Positions 1-13,140 are shown, numbered from the stretch's first letter. The stretch is DNA of 64,000 nucleotides from Anaeromyces robustus (GCA_002104895.1 MCFG01000017.1:36001-100000), one strand, 5' to 3'. The notes: generated by a model not told the origin, from the letters alone. Made by a program: numbers and translations.

Positions 1-1451
1 TAAATTATTAAAAATTTATAATATTTAAAATATTTATTAAGAAAAATCTCTCTCTTTTTTTTTTTAAGTATATATTTATAATCTTTAAATCATTTATGAA
101 TAGAAATATTTATAGATATTTATAGTTATTATTTGTTTTTATTTGTATTTAGATGTATTATTTATATAAATCAATATTGTTAATAATTCTTACTGTAACC
201 TTTTTTTAATTGTTTAAAAAAGGGTATTAAATTATAATAAAAATAAATAAACTTTTTTTTCTTTAATAAATTTCATTTTTTTTCTTATTTGATTTGACGA
301 TCTATTTTTTAAAGATTCATTATTATATTAAATCTAGATAGTAATAATATATATATTTTATATATACCACATTTAAATTTTTTATATATTATCCATTTAT
401 TAAATTATATTCATCAATTTTATAATCTTTTATTTCTTTTTTTTTATTATATATAGTATATATATAATATAATATTTTTTTTTAATATAAAAATTAATAA
501 ATATTTTTTTATTTTTATATTTTTTTTTTTTTTTTTTTTTAAAATTTTGTTTTATAATTTAATTTCATATTAAACATTAACATATATTAGTTATATAATA
601 ACAAGTAGAATTATTTTTTGATAATTTTATAATCAATAATAATCCTTTCTTTTTTGTAAAGTAAGTTAAATAATAAATAGACAATAAATATATATTTAAA
701 ACATAAAGAATATTATCTTTCAAAATTCATGTTATCTATTGATGAATAAACAATAATATAAATAAAAAAGGAAAAACTGTAATATATTTAAATTATTAAA
801 TTATAAAATTCAGAAATCAAATTTAAGAAATCCAAAAAAAAAAATATTATAATTATTTTTTTATTTTTATTACTAAAAGTAATAATAATAATATATGCTA
901 TTATGTAAATCATTTGTTTTATATTTTTTTATATATTATTTTTGTTATTTTTTTCTTTCAAAAATTTTCACTAATTCAAATTTTTACATTATAAAATCTC
1001 ATTTCAAAAGATAATTATAACAATGATAATGATAAATAAATGAATAATAAAACAGATAACATAAATATTTATTTATATTTATATATACTTTGTTTTTAAG
1101 CATTTGTTATAATATTATCAAATAGTTTAAATAACTTTTTTTTTCTTCAAAAAAAAAAAAAAATAGTATTTAAAATTTAATTTTAGTAATAAATAATAAA
1201 AATAATTCTTTATATGGAAAAATATTAAACTTTTTAATAAATTTATATAATTGTAATAAAACAATCTAATACTTTTTTTTTTTATTTTATATATATATTA
1301 TATCACAATAGATATAACTTTTCGTTGTACAAATCGTCAATTCATTTCAATTAAAATTAAATTAAAATATAATTTTATAATAATATAATTAAATTAATTT
1401 AATTGAAAAAAATTCAAAATATAAATAAAATATTATAATAAATTAAAAAAA
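1..1451. other. AT-rich intergenic DNA, no gene seen
   Basis: This stretch is A/T homopolymer runs and short AT words with stops in all frames. The last 100 bases before the PEX11-like start codon are A-rich, as is usual upstream of start codons in this window. I see no RNA gene or coding fragment. Confidence 0.6.
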
Positions 1452-2633
1452 ATGACTACTACTGTTGCCGAAAAACAAATTTCAGACAATGCCAAGAATT
1501 TACTTATTAGACCACCAGTTACTTTAATAGAATATGTAGCCCTTCGTTCACCTTTACTTAGACACATTACAAGACAACTTTTAACTTTACGTCAAGTTAT
1601 GTTAATTTCTGATGGTAGAGATAAAGTTCTTAAAGTTTTCCAATATTTCTCAAAAGCATTTTTATGGGCATCAGATGTTGAAAACAATAAAGAAAGAGGT
1701 TTTAAATATACTGAAAATATAAATTGTTTAATTGCTCAATTTTCTATAACCAGAAAATTATTAAGACTTTTCCATGCTACTGATCCAATTAATAAAATAT
1801 ATAATATTCCATTAGCTTATGGTAATCAATATACACGTCATCAAAAAATTATGACAACTTTAGATATTATTGATGGTTTTGTTTGTTTAGCCAATGATAT
1901 TGTAGATGATATTGTTTGTCTTTCTAAAATTGGTGTTTTAGATAGAAGCTTAGCTAAAAAATATTCACCATATTCTGCTAGACTTTGGATGACAGGTATA
2001 TGGCTTGATCTTAATTCTGTTTATCAAAGAATTGCAGCTACTAATAGAGCACTTGAAAATGCCAATACTAAAGAAGAAGTTATAAGATTTGTTCGTGAAA
2101 AAGAACGTCATTATTATGACTTTATTAAATTATTATTTGATCTTGTCTTCTGTATTGGTGATTGTTGGCCAACATTTGTAAGTATTTAAATCTTACAGTT
2201 ATAAAGTAAATAAATATAATAATAGTCTTTATATATAAATATATATATATTTATTTATTTATTTATTTTAAATAATTTTATATGAATGTAATATAAATTT
2301 TAAAATTTTTAATTTTATTAATTTCTTTTTATTTATTTTATTTTATTTTATTTTATTATTATTTTATTATTTTTTTTATTTTACATTATAGTATAAGAGT
2401 GGTGGTTGGCAAGCAATTTCAGGTTCACTTTCTGGATTTATGGTAAAAATTTTTTTGTTAATATATATTAATATTTTTTTTTATTTAAATTATGTTAAAA
2501 TATTTTTTAATAATATTTATTAATTATATTTCTAATTATCATATATATTTTTAAAATTTAAAAAAAAAAAAAAAAAAAAAAACAGTCTCTCTTTAAAATA
2601 TGGAGAAGATTCGAAGACAATTTACTTTGTTAA
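1452..2633 (+). CDS. PEX11: PEX11-like peroxisomal membrane/proliferation protein (3 exons)
   Basis: PEX11 proteins bind and remodel the peroxisome membrane and promote its elongation and division. The gene reads as three exons: 1452-2177, 2392-2442 and 2586-2633, giving 274 residues. Introns begin GTAAGT and GTAAAA and end TATAG and ACAG, and both lie between codons. Without splicing the reading frame stops at 2189, three codons into intron 1. The family signature is the DGRDK motif at residues 54-58 followed by KVFQYFSKA. The spliced C-terminus reads GGWQAISGSLSGFM then SLFKIWRRFEDNLLC, matching the Gly-rich hydrophobic segment and short basic tail expected at the end of PEX11. About 275 residues is near the usual family length. 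The residue match is by memory of the family, but the way the two small exons complete the C-terminus is strong support. A peroxisome gene is notable if the host is an anaerobic fungus with hydrogenosomes. Confidence 0.82.
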
Positions 2634-5274
2634 TTATATATATAAGTAACAGGATAATCGCATTCAACATCCTTTTTTTTAAAAAAAAAATCATACATAA
2701 TTAAATATTAATCATTTAAATAAGAATATATTATAGATAAGAATATATTATAGTATAATCAATTCTTATTTATATATATCTTAATTTTTTTTTAAACAAA
2801 ATAATTTTAATCAATAATCATAATTTTTTTCTAATAATATAAATAAATTAAAAAAAAAAGTAATTAAATAAGTATATAATATAATAATATAATATAATAT
2901 ATGTTTTAGAAGTAAGGGTATAATATAAAAATAAATAAATAAATTGATATTGAACTAAAGTGATATAAAAAGGGAGTATTATATACATATAATTAAGAAA
3001 GGAAGAAAATTAGAATAAGAAAGACAAGAACACAAAGAATAATGATAAAGAAAAGAAAGTAGGAAAAATATATAAAAAAAAAAGGTATAAAATAAAAAGC
3101 GAAAGAAATTATAAGATATTAAAAACAATAATAAAAAAAAAATAAAAAAATAATAAAAAAAAAAAAAATAAAATAAAATAAAAATAATAATCAAAAATAA
3201 GAAACAAGGGTTATAATTATAATAAGAATAGTATAATAAAATAAAAAAATATAAAATATAATTTTTCAATAAAATTATATTATATTATTAATAATAGTAA
3301 ATAAATAGATGATCATATAATATGATTGTATATATAGATTTATTTAATTACTACTTATTAGAATAATTTAGCTTTAAAAGTTTTTTAACTTTAATAATAA
3401 TAAGAAAAAAATATATATATATTTTTTTTTTAATTTTTTTTTTTAAAAAAAAATTAATAATCATAATATATATACATTTTCTTTGTAATGTTTTTCTTTA
3501 TTTTAATTAATACTTTTTTATAAATAAATAGATTTTTTTCTTTTATGAAATTCATTAGAAATTAAAAGTTTTTATTTTCTAATAACAATTAACAATAATA
3601 ATAAAGGCATATAATAAATAGTATTCTTTTTTTTATATAAAAAAGAAAAAAAAAATAATTCATTTATTAAAAGTTTTTTTTTTTTATTTTTATTTTTATT
3701 TTTTATTTTTTTTTTTTTATAGTATTTATTATTACCAACAATTTTTAATTATTAATAATAAATATTACCTTATAAATAATTAGACGTTCGAAAAAAAAAA
3801 AAAAAAAAAAAATACTAATGCTTTTATATAGATAATAATATATTTATATTGTTAATAAAAGAAAAGAAAAAAAAAAGATATAATAGAAAACAAATAATAA
3901 TAACAATAATAATAAAATAAAAATATAAAAAAGTAAATAAATTAGTAGATAATTAAGAAATGAAAAAAAAAAAAAAAAAGTTATTAAAAAAAATAGATAT
4001 TAAGGAATTATATTATATGTATTTATATTTTTATTTCTTTCTTTATTTTTTATTTTTTTTTTATTTTAGATAATAAAGAAAATATAGAAATTAGAATAGA
4101 ATACATTAATAAAATTTCAAAACCATTATATGTTTATATATTATAAAAAGCAAAAAACGAAAAAAAAAAAAAAACCTTTATAATTAACATAAATAGCATA
4201 TGTAATATTTAAATGTTTTTTTTTTTTAAATAAAAAAATAAAAAATACTTAAATCTAAATAAAAAAATAGATGATTATATAAATAAAAAATGAATAAGAT
4301 TTTTTTTTTATTATTATTATTACTTTGTTTAATAAAAGAATGTGGATAATTATATATAAAGATTGTTTATTAAAATGTCTTTTAAATAAATAAAGAACTT
4401 TTTTTTTTTTTTTTTAAAAAAAAAAAATAATTAAAAATATAATAAAAATTTATTTTAAACGCATTTCAAAAAATTATAAAGATAAAACTAATATAATTTT
4501 AAATATTTAAAATATATACTGAAAAAAAGGTCTAATGTTTTATAATATTTATTCATATATACAACTTTGGTTTTCTTCTACTTTATATACATATATTTTC
4601 TATTATTTTATAAAGTAAAAAAAATAAATGAATAAATCATACATATTAAGATATATATGTATTAATATTTAATACGTATTATATCATTTATTATATTATT
4701 ATTTTTTTTTTTTTTTTTTGTAGTTAAATTTATTATCTATAACTTTTAATTATATTTATATGAATTTACCACTAATATTTTTTTTGTTGTTGTTTTTAGT
4801 TTTAATTACATGAATTTTCCATTTTAATATTTATATAATAAAATTAATTTTAAGAATAAATATAAATATTTAATAATGTTAATAAACAAAAAAATTTTTT
4901 TTAATATTAATAATAATTATTGTTTTCTCTATAAAAAAAAAAGTATAAATATTGAAAATATAGAGAATGATGCCATTTTTTTATTATTAAAAAAACTCAA
5001 ATTTATAATAATTTCAATTAGTAATAATTTTATATATATAGATAAATATTATCCAATAATTTTTTAAAATAAATAAATATTTAAAATTATTATTATTAAA
5101 TTATTGCTAAGTAATATATAATAGTTTTATAAAAAAAAAATAATTTGTTACACTTGATTTTAATATTTTTATTATTATTTATCTGTTTTTTTTTTTTTTT
5201 TTTAAATATTTTTAAAATAATAATTTAATTTTTAATGTATGTAACGTGTAATTACTTTTTTTTGGGATATTAAT
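2634..5274. other. AT-rich gene desert with homopolymer tracts
   Basis: A and T homopolymers dominate. An A-rich stretch around 3000-3270 gives a minus-strand open frame of mostly Phe, Leu, Ile and Tyr, and a 63-codon frame at 4876-5067 is similarly low in complexity. I see no credible gene. Confidence 0.55.
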
Positions 5275-5627
5275 ATGAACTTAATCATCAATAATGTGAA
5301 AGAAAGTTACCCTCGGTGTGTATCAATATATCAATGTCAAATCGCCAATAAAATGAATATTAATGAGAAAACATATTTTTTGAAATTAAATAATTTCCAT
5401 ATAGTTTTATTGAGACACCTGAAATCTTCTAGCTAATCTGTACCACAAAAATAAGAAGATGTATAGTGTTCTTAGAATATTATTCATATAATTAAGTTAT
5501 TAAAATTTATTATAAAAAGTTCCAAAATGATCAAAAAAAATTATTATTATTTGTTGATGAAAAGTACAAATTTTACGGATTAGATAATCTAGCCAACAAT
5601 GAAAAGTACTCTAAAAATGCTATTTAA
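5275..5627 (+). pseudogene. Decayed coding fragment of unknown origin
   Basis: This is a less AT-biased island. An ATG frame from 5275 runs 53 codons to a stop at 5434-5436 and has mixed composition (Cys, Pro, Arg, His, Gln). In a different frame a second coding-like run ends at 5627 and includes the words LLLFVDEKYKFYGLDNLANN. Both read forward, separated by stops and a frame change, which suggests a decayed gene. I do not recognise the family. Chance cannot be excluded, but typical intergenic DNA here does not give such balanced residue content. Confidence 0.3.
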
Positions 5628-7985
5628 CTCTATATTATTATTACAAAAAATTGTAAAATATGACCTAGTTACCCTAATTACATGTTTCTCATAATAATTA
5701 TAATATAGAGGATACAATTAAAAATGGATATATTTTATAAATAATTAATAATAACAATAATAGTGGTTAAAAAAATATATATAATAATCATATAGTATAT
5801 ATAAGTCATATAGTATATATAAATAATAATAATAATAATAATAATTATAAGACATAATTAATAGAATTCTATATATATAAAAATAATTTTTTATTATTTA
5901 TTTTACTTATATATAATATAATATATAAATAATATATAAAATATACTAATTATTAATTATACAATATTATATATTAATATAAAATATAACTATATTAAAA
6001 AAAAATAATTTTAAAAACCATTTAAATAACAATCCTCAAATTTGTGTTATATTAAATATGGGTGACATTCTATTTTATTTATTAATATTTTTTATAAATA
6101 ATACTTGACTTGACATAAATAAATTGCTTGCTAATAAAAGTTTCAAGAACCTTGGTATTTATAATAATCAATAAATCTTATTATTAAAGTTTAAAGTATT
6201 AGTAATTAAAAGTCTTTATATAGCAATTTAAATAAAATATATTTAAATTGTTACATAAATTGTTATTAAAAAAACTATGTAATACCTAAAAATGTATATA
6301 TAAATATATATATATATAAGCGTCTATATTTTTTGTTTTGTTTATTATAAATTAAATAAATTAATAAATTAATAAATAAATAAATATATAATTATAAATC
6401 AATATATAATAATTAATAAATAAATAAATAATAATTAATAAATAAATAAATAAATAATAATTAATCAATAAATAATATATAATATATATTAAAAATAATT
6501 ATTTATTATTAAAACAATTATTAAAACAATTATTAAAACAATTATTATATAATTATATAAAATCATTTTATTTAACTGCATAAATAATATATACTTTTTT
6601 AACTGCATAAATAATATACATTTTTTACATTTTAAGTAAGGAGAGTTAAAATTTTATCTTTCCATCTAACGAAATATACAACATATATTATTACTTAACT
6701 AATAATATATAATAAATTATCTTGTATATTAATTTTGATTAAAATCATTGGTTAATTTTTATGTTTAATTAAAAGATTAACTTTATTATCATACTTGTCA
6801 TACTTACTCATAGTACAAACTTACACAAAAAAATAATTTTTTTTATTTAATTAAATTTTTAATATTTTTATTTCTTTTTATGTTAATCTTTTTTAATTTT
6901 AATTTTTTTGTAAAATTTTGTTTTTTAAAGAATATTAAATCAACTATTAAAATTTATGTAGAAATTATTAATTAGAAATGTTTTGTTTTGTTTTGTTTTA
7001 TAAATTTTGTTTATTTTTTTTCTTTTAATCCTGATTTAAGTTACCTTTATTTGTTCTGTTTTGCTTTTTTTTTGTTTTTTTTTTATTTGATATATAATAG
7101 TTGCTATTAATAAGGAAAGGTTTATTTCTATATTTTATTTTAATATCTCCTTTTAGATTTTAAGGAACAATATTTATCAAAAAATTTTTTTAAAAATATA
7201 AAGGATATAAAGTATCTTTTAAATGATAAATTTATATTTTAAGACATTCTTTAATTAAATTAATTTAATATAGAATATTAAAATTTAATATATATTTTAT
7301 ATATTAAATAGAAGAAACTATTTTTCAATTTTTATTTATTTATATAGTATTTATTTATTCATTTATTTATATATACATATTTATATATTATTTATATATT
7401 ATTTATTTATTATTTACTTATTTACTTAATTTTTTATTTATTTATATATTATTGGATTACAAAAAAAAGTTTGTTATTAAATAAAACTAGAAAGGAAAGT
7501 AAACAAAAAGTTTATAACACAAAATAAAAAATAATTATAATATATAATAATATATCAAATAATGAAAGGTTTTTTTTTTAAATAATAAAAAAACCCATTA
7601 AAAAAAAAAAACAATAACAAAAAAACCCATAATAAATAATATATAAATATATTTATTCTGTATACATTAATAATTAAAACGTATTTGTTTATTATTTTTA
7701 TTTAAAAAATAATATTATTATTAAATATATAATTAAATAATAAAATAAAAAAAAAAACAAACAGTTTTATTAATTAATAGTAATAAAATTTTATAAAATT
7801 TTATATAAATAAACTTATTTTTAATAATTTTTTTTTTTTTTTTCCTTTTTTTAAAAATTTATTTTAAATTAAAAAAAAAAGAATTACTTTTTTTTTTTTT
7901 TATAAAATAAAACTTAATTTAAAAAAAAAAATAAAAAAAAATAAATTAAATTAAATTAAATTTAATTAAAAAAAATAAAATAAAA
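5628..7985. other. AT-rich intergenic DNA upstream of the CE6 esterase gene
   Basis: It holds short tandem repeats: two copies of AACTGCATAAATAATATA around 6573-6620, and three of AAAACAATTATT near 6510-6545. The final 250 bases before the esterase ATG are A and T tracts, which probably hold the promoter and 5' leader. I could not identify a specific TATA element. Confidence 0.45.
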
Positions 7986-9077
7986 ATGAAAAGTTTTGCT
8001 ATTATTTCTTTATTAGCTACTACTTTATCAGTAGTATCCAAAACTTTTGCTGCACCAGATCCAAATTTCCATATTTATTTAGCATTTGGACAATCTAATA
8101 TGTATGGAAGTGGTGATATTGAAGAACAAGATAAGACTGTTGACAGTCGTTTCCAAATGGTTTCCACTGTAAATGATTGTGGATCTCGTAAATTAGGTAC
8201 TTGGTATGATGCCATTCCACCACTTGCTACTTGTGATGCTGGTTTAGGTCCAGCTGATTACTTTGGTCGTACTTTAGTTGAAACTTTACCAAAGGAAATT
8301 AAAGTTGGTATTGCTGTTGTTGCAGTTCCAGGTTGTGATATTCAACTTTTCGAAAAAGATAATTACCAAAATTATTTCCCAGATGATTGGATGTATCCAT
8401 TTATTGATGAATATGGAGGTAATCCATATGGTCGTTTAGTTGAAATGGGTAAGCAAGCTAAAGAATTAGGTGTTATTAAGGGTATTCTTCTTCACCAAGG
8501 TGAAACTAACAATGAACAAACTGACTGGCCATTACGTGTTAAGGCTATTTATGAAAATCTTCTTACAGATTTAGAATTAAAGGCTGAAGAAGTTCCAATT
8601 CTTATTGGTGAACTTGTTCAATTAAGTGAAAACGGTACTTGTGGTGCTATGAATGCTATTATTCAAACTGTTCCAAGTGTCATTCCAACTGCTCATGTTA
8701 TTTCTTCTGAAGGTTTAAAACAACGTGGTGATGGTTTCCACTTTACTTCTCCATCCTATCGTGTCTTTGGTCAACGTTATGCTGAAGTTATGTTAGACCT
8801 TCTTAAGGACACTACTCCAGTTAATGATGAATGTTTCTCTGTTAGTTTAGGTTACCCATGTTGTCAAAAGACTACTAAAGTTGTTGTCGTTGATGAAGAT
8901 GGTGAATGGGGAGCTGAAGATGGTAATTGGTGTGGTCTTAAAGCTAACCCAAATCCAGAATGTTTCTCTATTAAATTAGGTTACCCATGTTGTCAAAATA
9001 CTTCTGATGTTATTCTTACTGATGAAGATGGTAAATGGGGAGCTGAAAACGGTGACTGGTGTGGTATTAACAATTAA
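7986..9077 (+). CDS. Secreted CE6-type acetyl xylan esterase with two fungal dockerins
   Basis: Predicted to remove O-acetyl groups from xylan outside the cell and to dock onto the fungal cellulosome. The 363-residue protein starts with a signal peptide (about residues 1-23, basic then hydrophobic, ending FAA). The SASA/CE6 esterase domain follows at about 28-275: the nucleophile block AFGQSNMYG places the catalytic Ser at residue 37, LHQGETN is a conserved middle block, and GDGFHF supplies Asp249 and His252 of a D-x-x-H pair. Two tandem modules at about 282-318 and 325-361 each have the pattern [11 protein letters not shown] ... DEDG.WGAE.G.WCG. This is the Cys-rich CBM10-like fungal dockerin of anaerobic fungi. 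The linker between the modules is only about six residues. The gene has no intron and uses GGT, GCT and AAG-rich codons, as expected for a strongly expressed secreted enzyme. Confidence 0.93.
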   Translation: MKSFAIISLLATTLSVVSKTFAAPDPNFHIYLAFGQSNMYGSGDIEEQDKTVDSRFQMVSTVNDCGSRKLGTWYDAIPPLATCDAGLGPADYFGRTLVETLPKEIKVGIAVVAVPGCDIQLFEKDNYQNYFPDDWMYPFIDEYGGNPYGRLVEMGKQAKELGVIKGILLHQGETNNEQTDWPLRVKAIYENLLTDLELKAEEVPILIGELVQLSENGTCGAMNAIIQTVPSVIPTAHVISSEGLKQRGDGFHFTSPSYRVFGQRYAEVMLDLLKDTTPVNDECFSVSLGYPCCQKTTKVVVVDEDGEWGAEDGNWCGLKANPNPECFSIKLGYPCCQNTSDVILTDEDGKWGAENGDWCGINN

Positions 9078-9290
9078 GTAAAAAATTTTGAAAAAAAAAA
9101 ATAAAATAGAATAGAATAAAATAAAATAAAAAGAAAAAAAGAAAAAAAGAAAAAAAAAAGATCAAATAATTAATAAAACAAAAAAGAAAATAAAAGAAAA
9201 AAAACAAGAATAAATTATCAAAAGAAAAAGTCAAGAAAAAAATCAAGAAAAAAAAAAAAGAAAAGAAAAGAATGAAAAATAAAAATAAAA
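9078..9290 (+). other. Purine-rich 3' flank of the CE6 esterase gene
   Basis: About 200 bases after the stop codon are almost only A and G on the + strand, with repeated AAAAG and GAATA words and very few pyrimidines. It is probably the 3' untranslated region and transcription end zone. No defined polyadenylation motif could be singled out in such A-rich sequence. Confidence 0.4.
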
Positions 9291-9863
9291 ATTCAAATAT
9301 TAATGTTTAATATTCATAAAAAATTTTCAATTATATAATAATAGAATATAATTATATCAACATATAGAATGGATATATATAATATACTTAGAATTTAGAC
9401 AATTAATTTTTAAGCTATTAGAATTATATCATAAAATATTGAACGATTGGATTTTTTTAATTATCTATTTTTTTTTTTTTTTTTTTTTTCTATCTTTATT
9501 TTTTTTAATTTAAAATCGAATTAGTAATAAAAATTATATATTTTATAATAATATGTAAAATATATTTATGTCAATGAACTAAAAAGAAAGAAAAAAAAAT
9601 AAAGAAACATATATATATAAAAAGAAAAAGTAATATAAATAAAATAAAGCTATAAATAAGTTTGTAATTTATTAATTAGCTAAGATAAAATAAAAAAAAA
9701 AATAAAAAATAAAAAAATTAAAAAAAAAATTAAAATAATAAAAAAATAATAAATTAAAAATAAAATATATTAACAATAAAATATTTAATATTAATGAGTA
9801 GTAATGTTTTTATAAAGTGTTGAATTAATCATAAAAAAAAAAAAAAGTAGTTATAAATAATTA

Positions 9864-9880
9864 TTAGTGTTGAACACTAA
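9864..9880. repeat. Near-perfect palindrome TTAGTGTT-G-AACACTAA
   Basis: Two 8-base arms are exact reverse complements around a single central G. It lies immediately left of a longer inverted repeat, so the two may belong to one structure. Confidence 0.6.
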
Positions 9881-9884
9881 AGTA

Positions 9885-9975
9885 ATTACAAAAAAGTTAT
9901 TACAAAAAAAGTTATTACAAAAAAGTTATTTAATATTTAATATATAATATTTATTTGTAATAACTTTTTTGTAAT
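9885..9975. repeat. 22-bp inverted repeat with internal tandem units
   Basis: The left arm at 9885-9906 starts ATTACAAAAAAGTTATTAC, and the right arm at 9954-9975 is its exact reverse complement; the loop is 47 bases. The left side also holds about three tandem copies of ATTACAAAAAAGTT. It could be a small foldback element or a relic of one. Low complexity makes coincidental pairing somewhat more likely than usual. Confidence 0.6.
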
Positions 9976-10076
9976 ATTTAATATATATTGTTTTTTTGTT
10001 TTTTTGTTTTTTTTTAATAAATATTAATTTTTTATTTTTTTTTTTTTATTATAAATTTAGGTAATCATAAAAAAAA

Positions 10077-10106
10077 CAAACTATTTTTAATACTAAAAAT
10101 AGTTTG
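10077..10106. repeat. Perfect 13-bp hairpin
   Basis: The arms CAAACTATTTTTA (10077-10089) and TAAAAATAGTTTG (10094-10106) are exact reverse complements around a 4-base loop. The position is deep in a gene desert with no coding neighbour, so a terminator role for a nearby gene is unlikely. Confidence 0.6.
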
Positions 10107-10618
10107 GTTATTAATAAGTAAATTGTTAAATTGTATTAGGAAATAATTTTTATATAAATATTTATTTTTTATATTATATTTTATATTTTATATTATTATA
10201 CATTATAGATTATAAAAAAAAAAAAAAAAAAAAAAAAAGGCTACACTATTCTAAAAACATAACAAACATATTTTTAGTCAAGATCACATGATTGATTGAT
10301 CAATGTAAAATTGTTATCTAGAGTTTTATTATATTATATTATTTTTTTTTAATATTTTCCTTTCTAAATTCTTTTTTTTTTTTTATTTATTTATTTTTAT
10401 TATTTATTAATTATTAATTATATTATATAGGGTTTTTTTTTTTTTGATTAATGATATAATAAAACTTATACATAAGTTTTATTTTTAATGTTTAAAATTT
10501 ATATATATATATATGTTATTAAATATATTAAATATAATCTACATAAACCTTTTAAGATATATATAATATATATACTTTTTTTTATTATTATTTTTTTATT
10601 ATTTTCTAATAATTGTTT

Positions 10619-10649
<31 letters not shown>

Positions 10650-10778
10650 AGAAATCGAAAATATTTTAGATATATTTTTTATATGTTGTATAATTTAACC
10701 TATTTAATAAAGTTTTTAAAAAGTTTTATTATATTGTATTTATATATGGTTTCTTATGGTTATTTTATGTGTATTTTG

Positions 10779-10960
10779 TTATATTTTAATCCAAGTATTA
10801 CTTGAATATCCTTCATTTGGTATTGCGTCCATTACACTCAACTTGTAAAATGAATATATACTTAAAAAAGAATTATCCTCATTATATAACAAAATACATT
10901 TAAAAAATAACCGTAATAAACTATATTTAAATACAGTATAATAAAACTTATATATTATAT
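10779..10960 (-). pseudogene. Possible decayed coding fragment, minus strand
   Basis: Reading the minus strand toward a stop at 10779-10781 gives a run without stops and with balanced composition, including FYKLSVMDAIPNEGYSSNTW just before the end. The fragment lacks a credible start and family. It is one of several minus-strand coding-like islands between 10.8 and 13.1 kb. A longer plus-strand frame overlaps it (10488-10805) but is mostly Ile/Tyr/Phe and looks like chance. Confidence 0.22.
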
Positions 10961-12119
10961 TTTAAAAGTTTTTATTTTATATATATACGTTTATTTAATA
11001 TTTAAATATATATTTCATTTTATTTCTTGTATATTTTATATATATAAATATATTTTTGTACCGAAAAAAAAAGGCTAATGACAAAAGCTTTAAACTAAAA
11101 ACTCAATTTTAAAATAAAATATTTTTAAAATTTTATTATTCTAATATATAGTAATATTTGTTTAGTATAATATATATTTTACTAACTAATACAAAAAATA
11201 GGACAATTACTATTAATAAATCTTTAAAGAAAAAGAATTACCTAACATTTATTAGATAATGTATATTGATTATAATATATAATTATTTATGTTTTAAATA
11301 ATGTATTAACTCCTAATTTTTATGTATTTTGTACATTAAATATATTAAACATTTAAAATAAAAAAAAAAATTGTTTTGTTTTGTTTTTTTTTTATTAAAT
11401 ATTATAATAACGTATTATTTTTTATTTTAAATAAAATTGTAATGAATTAATTATAAATAAAAATGTATATTAAATATTTTAATTGAATATGAATGAATTC
11501 ATTTTTGTGTAATGATTAAATCTTGATCGAGAATAATAATAAAATATATATATATATAAATTATAAATTAGTGACCACCATTAAAATACTTTTATTTTAT
11601 TAATAATCATGAAATATTAATAATATTTGAATTTTAATAAAATTAAATTAATGATCACTAAGTTGCTATTTTTTATTTAATCTTTAATAATAAATTAAAA
11701 ATAATGTTAATATATTGAAATTAAATAATAAAGAAATTCTCATTTTCATTAATGAATATAACATATAACATCAAAATTAAGAAAAATCAAAAAATTATAT
11801 ATGAATTCAAAAAATTAAATAAAATTAAAAATTAATAAATAAATATACAAATATACAAATACAAATATGTATCATTTTTATAATTTATTATATTAATCAT
11901 TTTAATAAATATTAGTTTTAAATTTTAATCTTAATTAATAAAATAAATATGGTATTATATTTTTTATTATTATTAATCAAAAACAGTTATTTACTCTCAT
12001 AAATAATAGTAAAAAATAATAATAATAAAATTTTATAAAATTATCAAAATAATAGGATTTATTATAATAAATTAAAAAATTAATTTTATAATTTATTATT
12101 CTTATAATCTAATAATTTT

Positions 12120-13140
12120 TTTTAAAATACATTGAGGTTTAAAATAAGGATCTTCCTCTTGTTTATTTTAAAGTTTAGATGTTTGTTAGTGGATAATTAT
12201 GGATGAAAAGAAAGATAATGAAATCCATATTTTGAAGTGATTATAATGAAAAGTAAATTCTTAATCAAAAATTATTATTAGAAATTATTATAGTAAATTA
12301 TATGATAAAGTAACAGATCTTTTTAGACATTGGTTATTTGTACCATTTAATACAATATTCATCATGAATAATGAATTTTTTTTTTTTATTTTCAGTTATA
12401 TTTTTTAAATTTAAATGACTAATATATAAATTCAAAAATAAATATTTTTTAGTATTTTTTTCATGAAGAATTTTAAAATCTCGTTAAATACAATCATGAT
12501 TTGAATAAAATAATATTATTTTTTAATAAAATTATATCTTTAAAATAAATATAAATAAATAGTCTATATGTTGTATTCTGTGATAAATCCTTTCGAATAT
12601 CAAGTATTAATGGAATACAACTTCATTTATTTATCACTATAACTTCTAACTTTAAATTATCATATCTCATATATTTATTTAATAAGAATTTCATAAAAAA
12701 AAAAATCTTTGTTACTTCTGTCGTCGAGGATTGAATAATTTCTGTGTCGTATGAATATTCCAACCTAATCTAAATCAGAAAAAAATTTTGTTTAATTTAT
12801 TTTTCATAGTAAAAAATTTTGGTAATTTTATACCCATTCTTTTTAACAGAATTTGAAGTATGAAGTATGACATTGTCTAATTTCAAAGGAGCATTCATCT
12901 TTAATATCAAAAAATTCATTTGAATTAGAATTTTCTAATCTAAAATGATAACTAGAAATACAATTAATCTACAGTTTTTTTTTTTTTAAATTTTAATTTA
13001 ATCGGTCTTTTGCATAATTCCAATGATAAAATATTTCAACTGATATCATTTTCAAATATTAATATTTATATTATATATATATTATAAAAATAATTTGTAA
13101 CCTTATTATAGGAATCCTCTCTATCATTTTCTTTCATAAT
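12120..13140 (-). pseudogene. Degenerate coding-like island, minus strand
   Basis: The base composition is less AT-biased than the flanks. Minus-strand readings give broken coding-like stretches in several frames, for example NSNEFFDIKDECSFEIRQC near 12.9 kb, ended by stops, and NKHLNFKINKRKILILN near 12.15 kb. No start codon, domain or single long frame survives. The best explanation is an old, decayed gene on the minus strand. I cannot name the family. Confidence 0.28.

Noticed and set aside
2979-3269. 96-codon minus-strand open frame
   Set aside because: It is almost entirely Phe, Tyr, Leu and Ile from an A-rich strand, with no domain or coding periodicity.
4876-5067. 63-codon frame
   Set aside because: Low-complexity Ile/Asn/Lys content expected of random AT-rich sequence.
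10488-10805. 105-codon frame on the + strand
   Set aside because: Mostly a translated TA microsatellite with hydrophobic AT codons; the minus strand looks more coding-like at its end.
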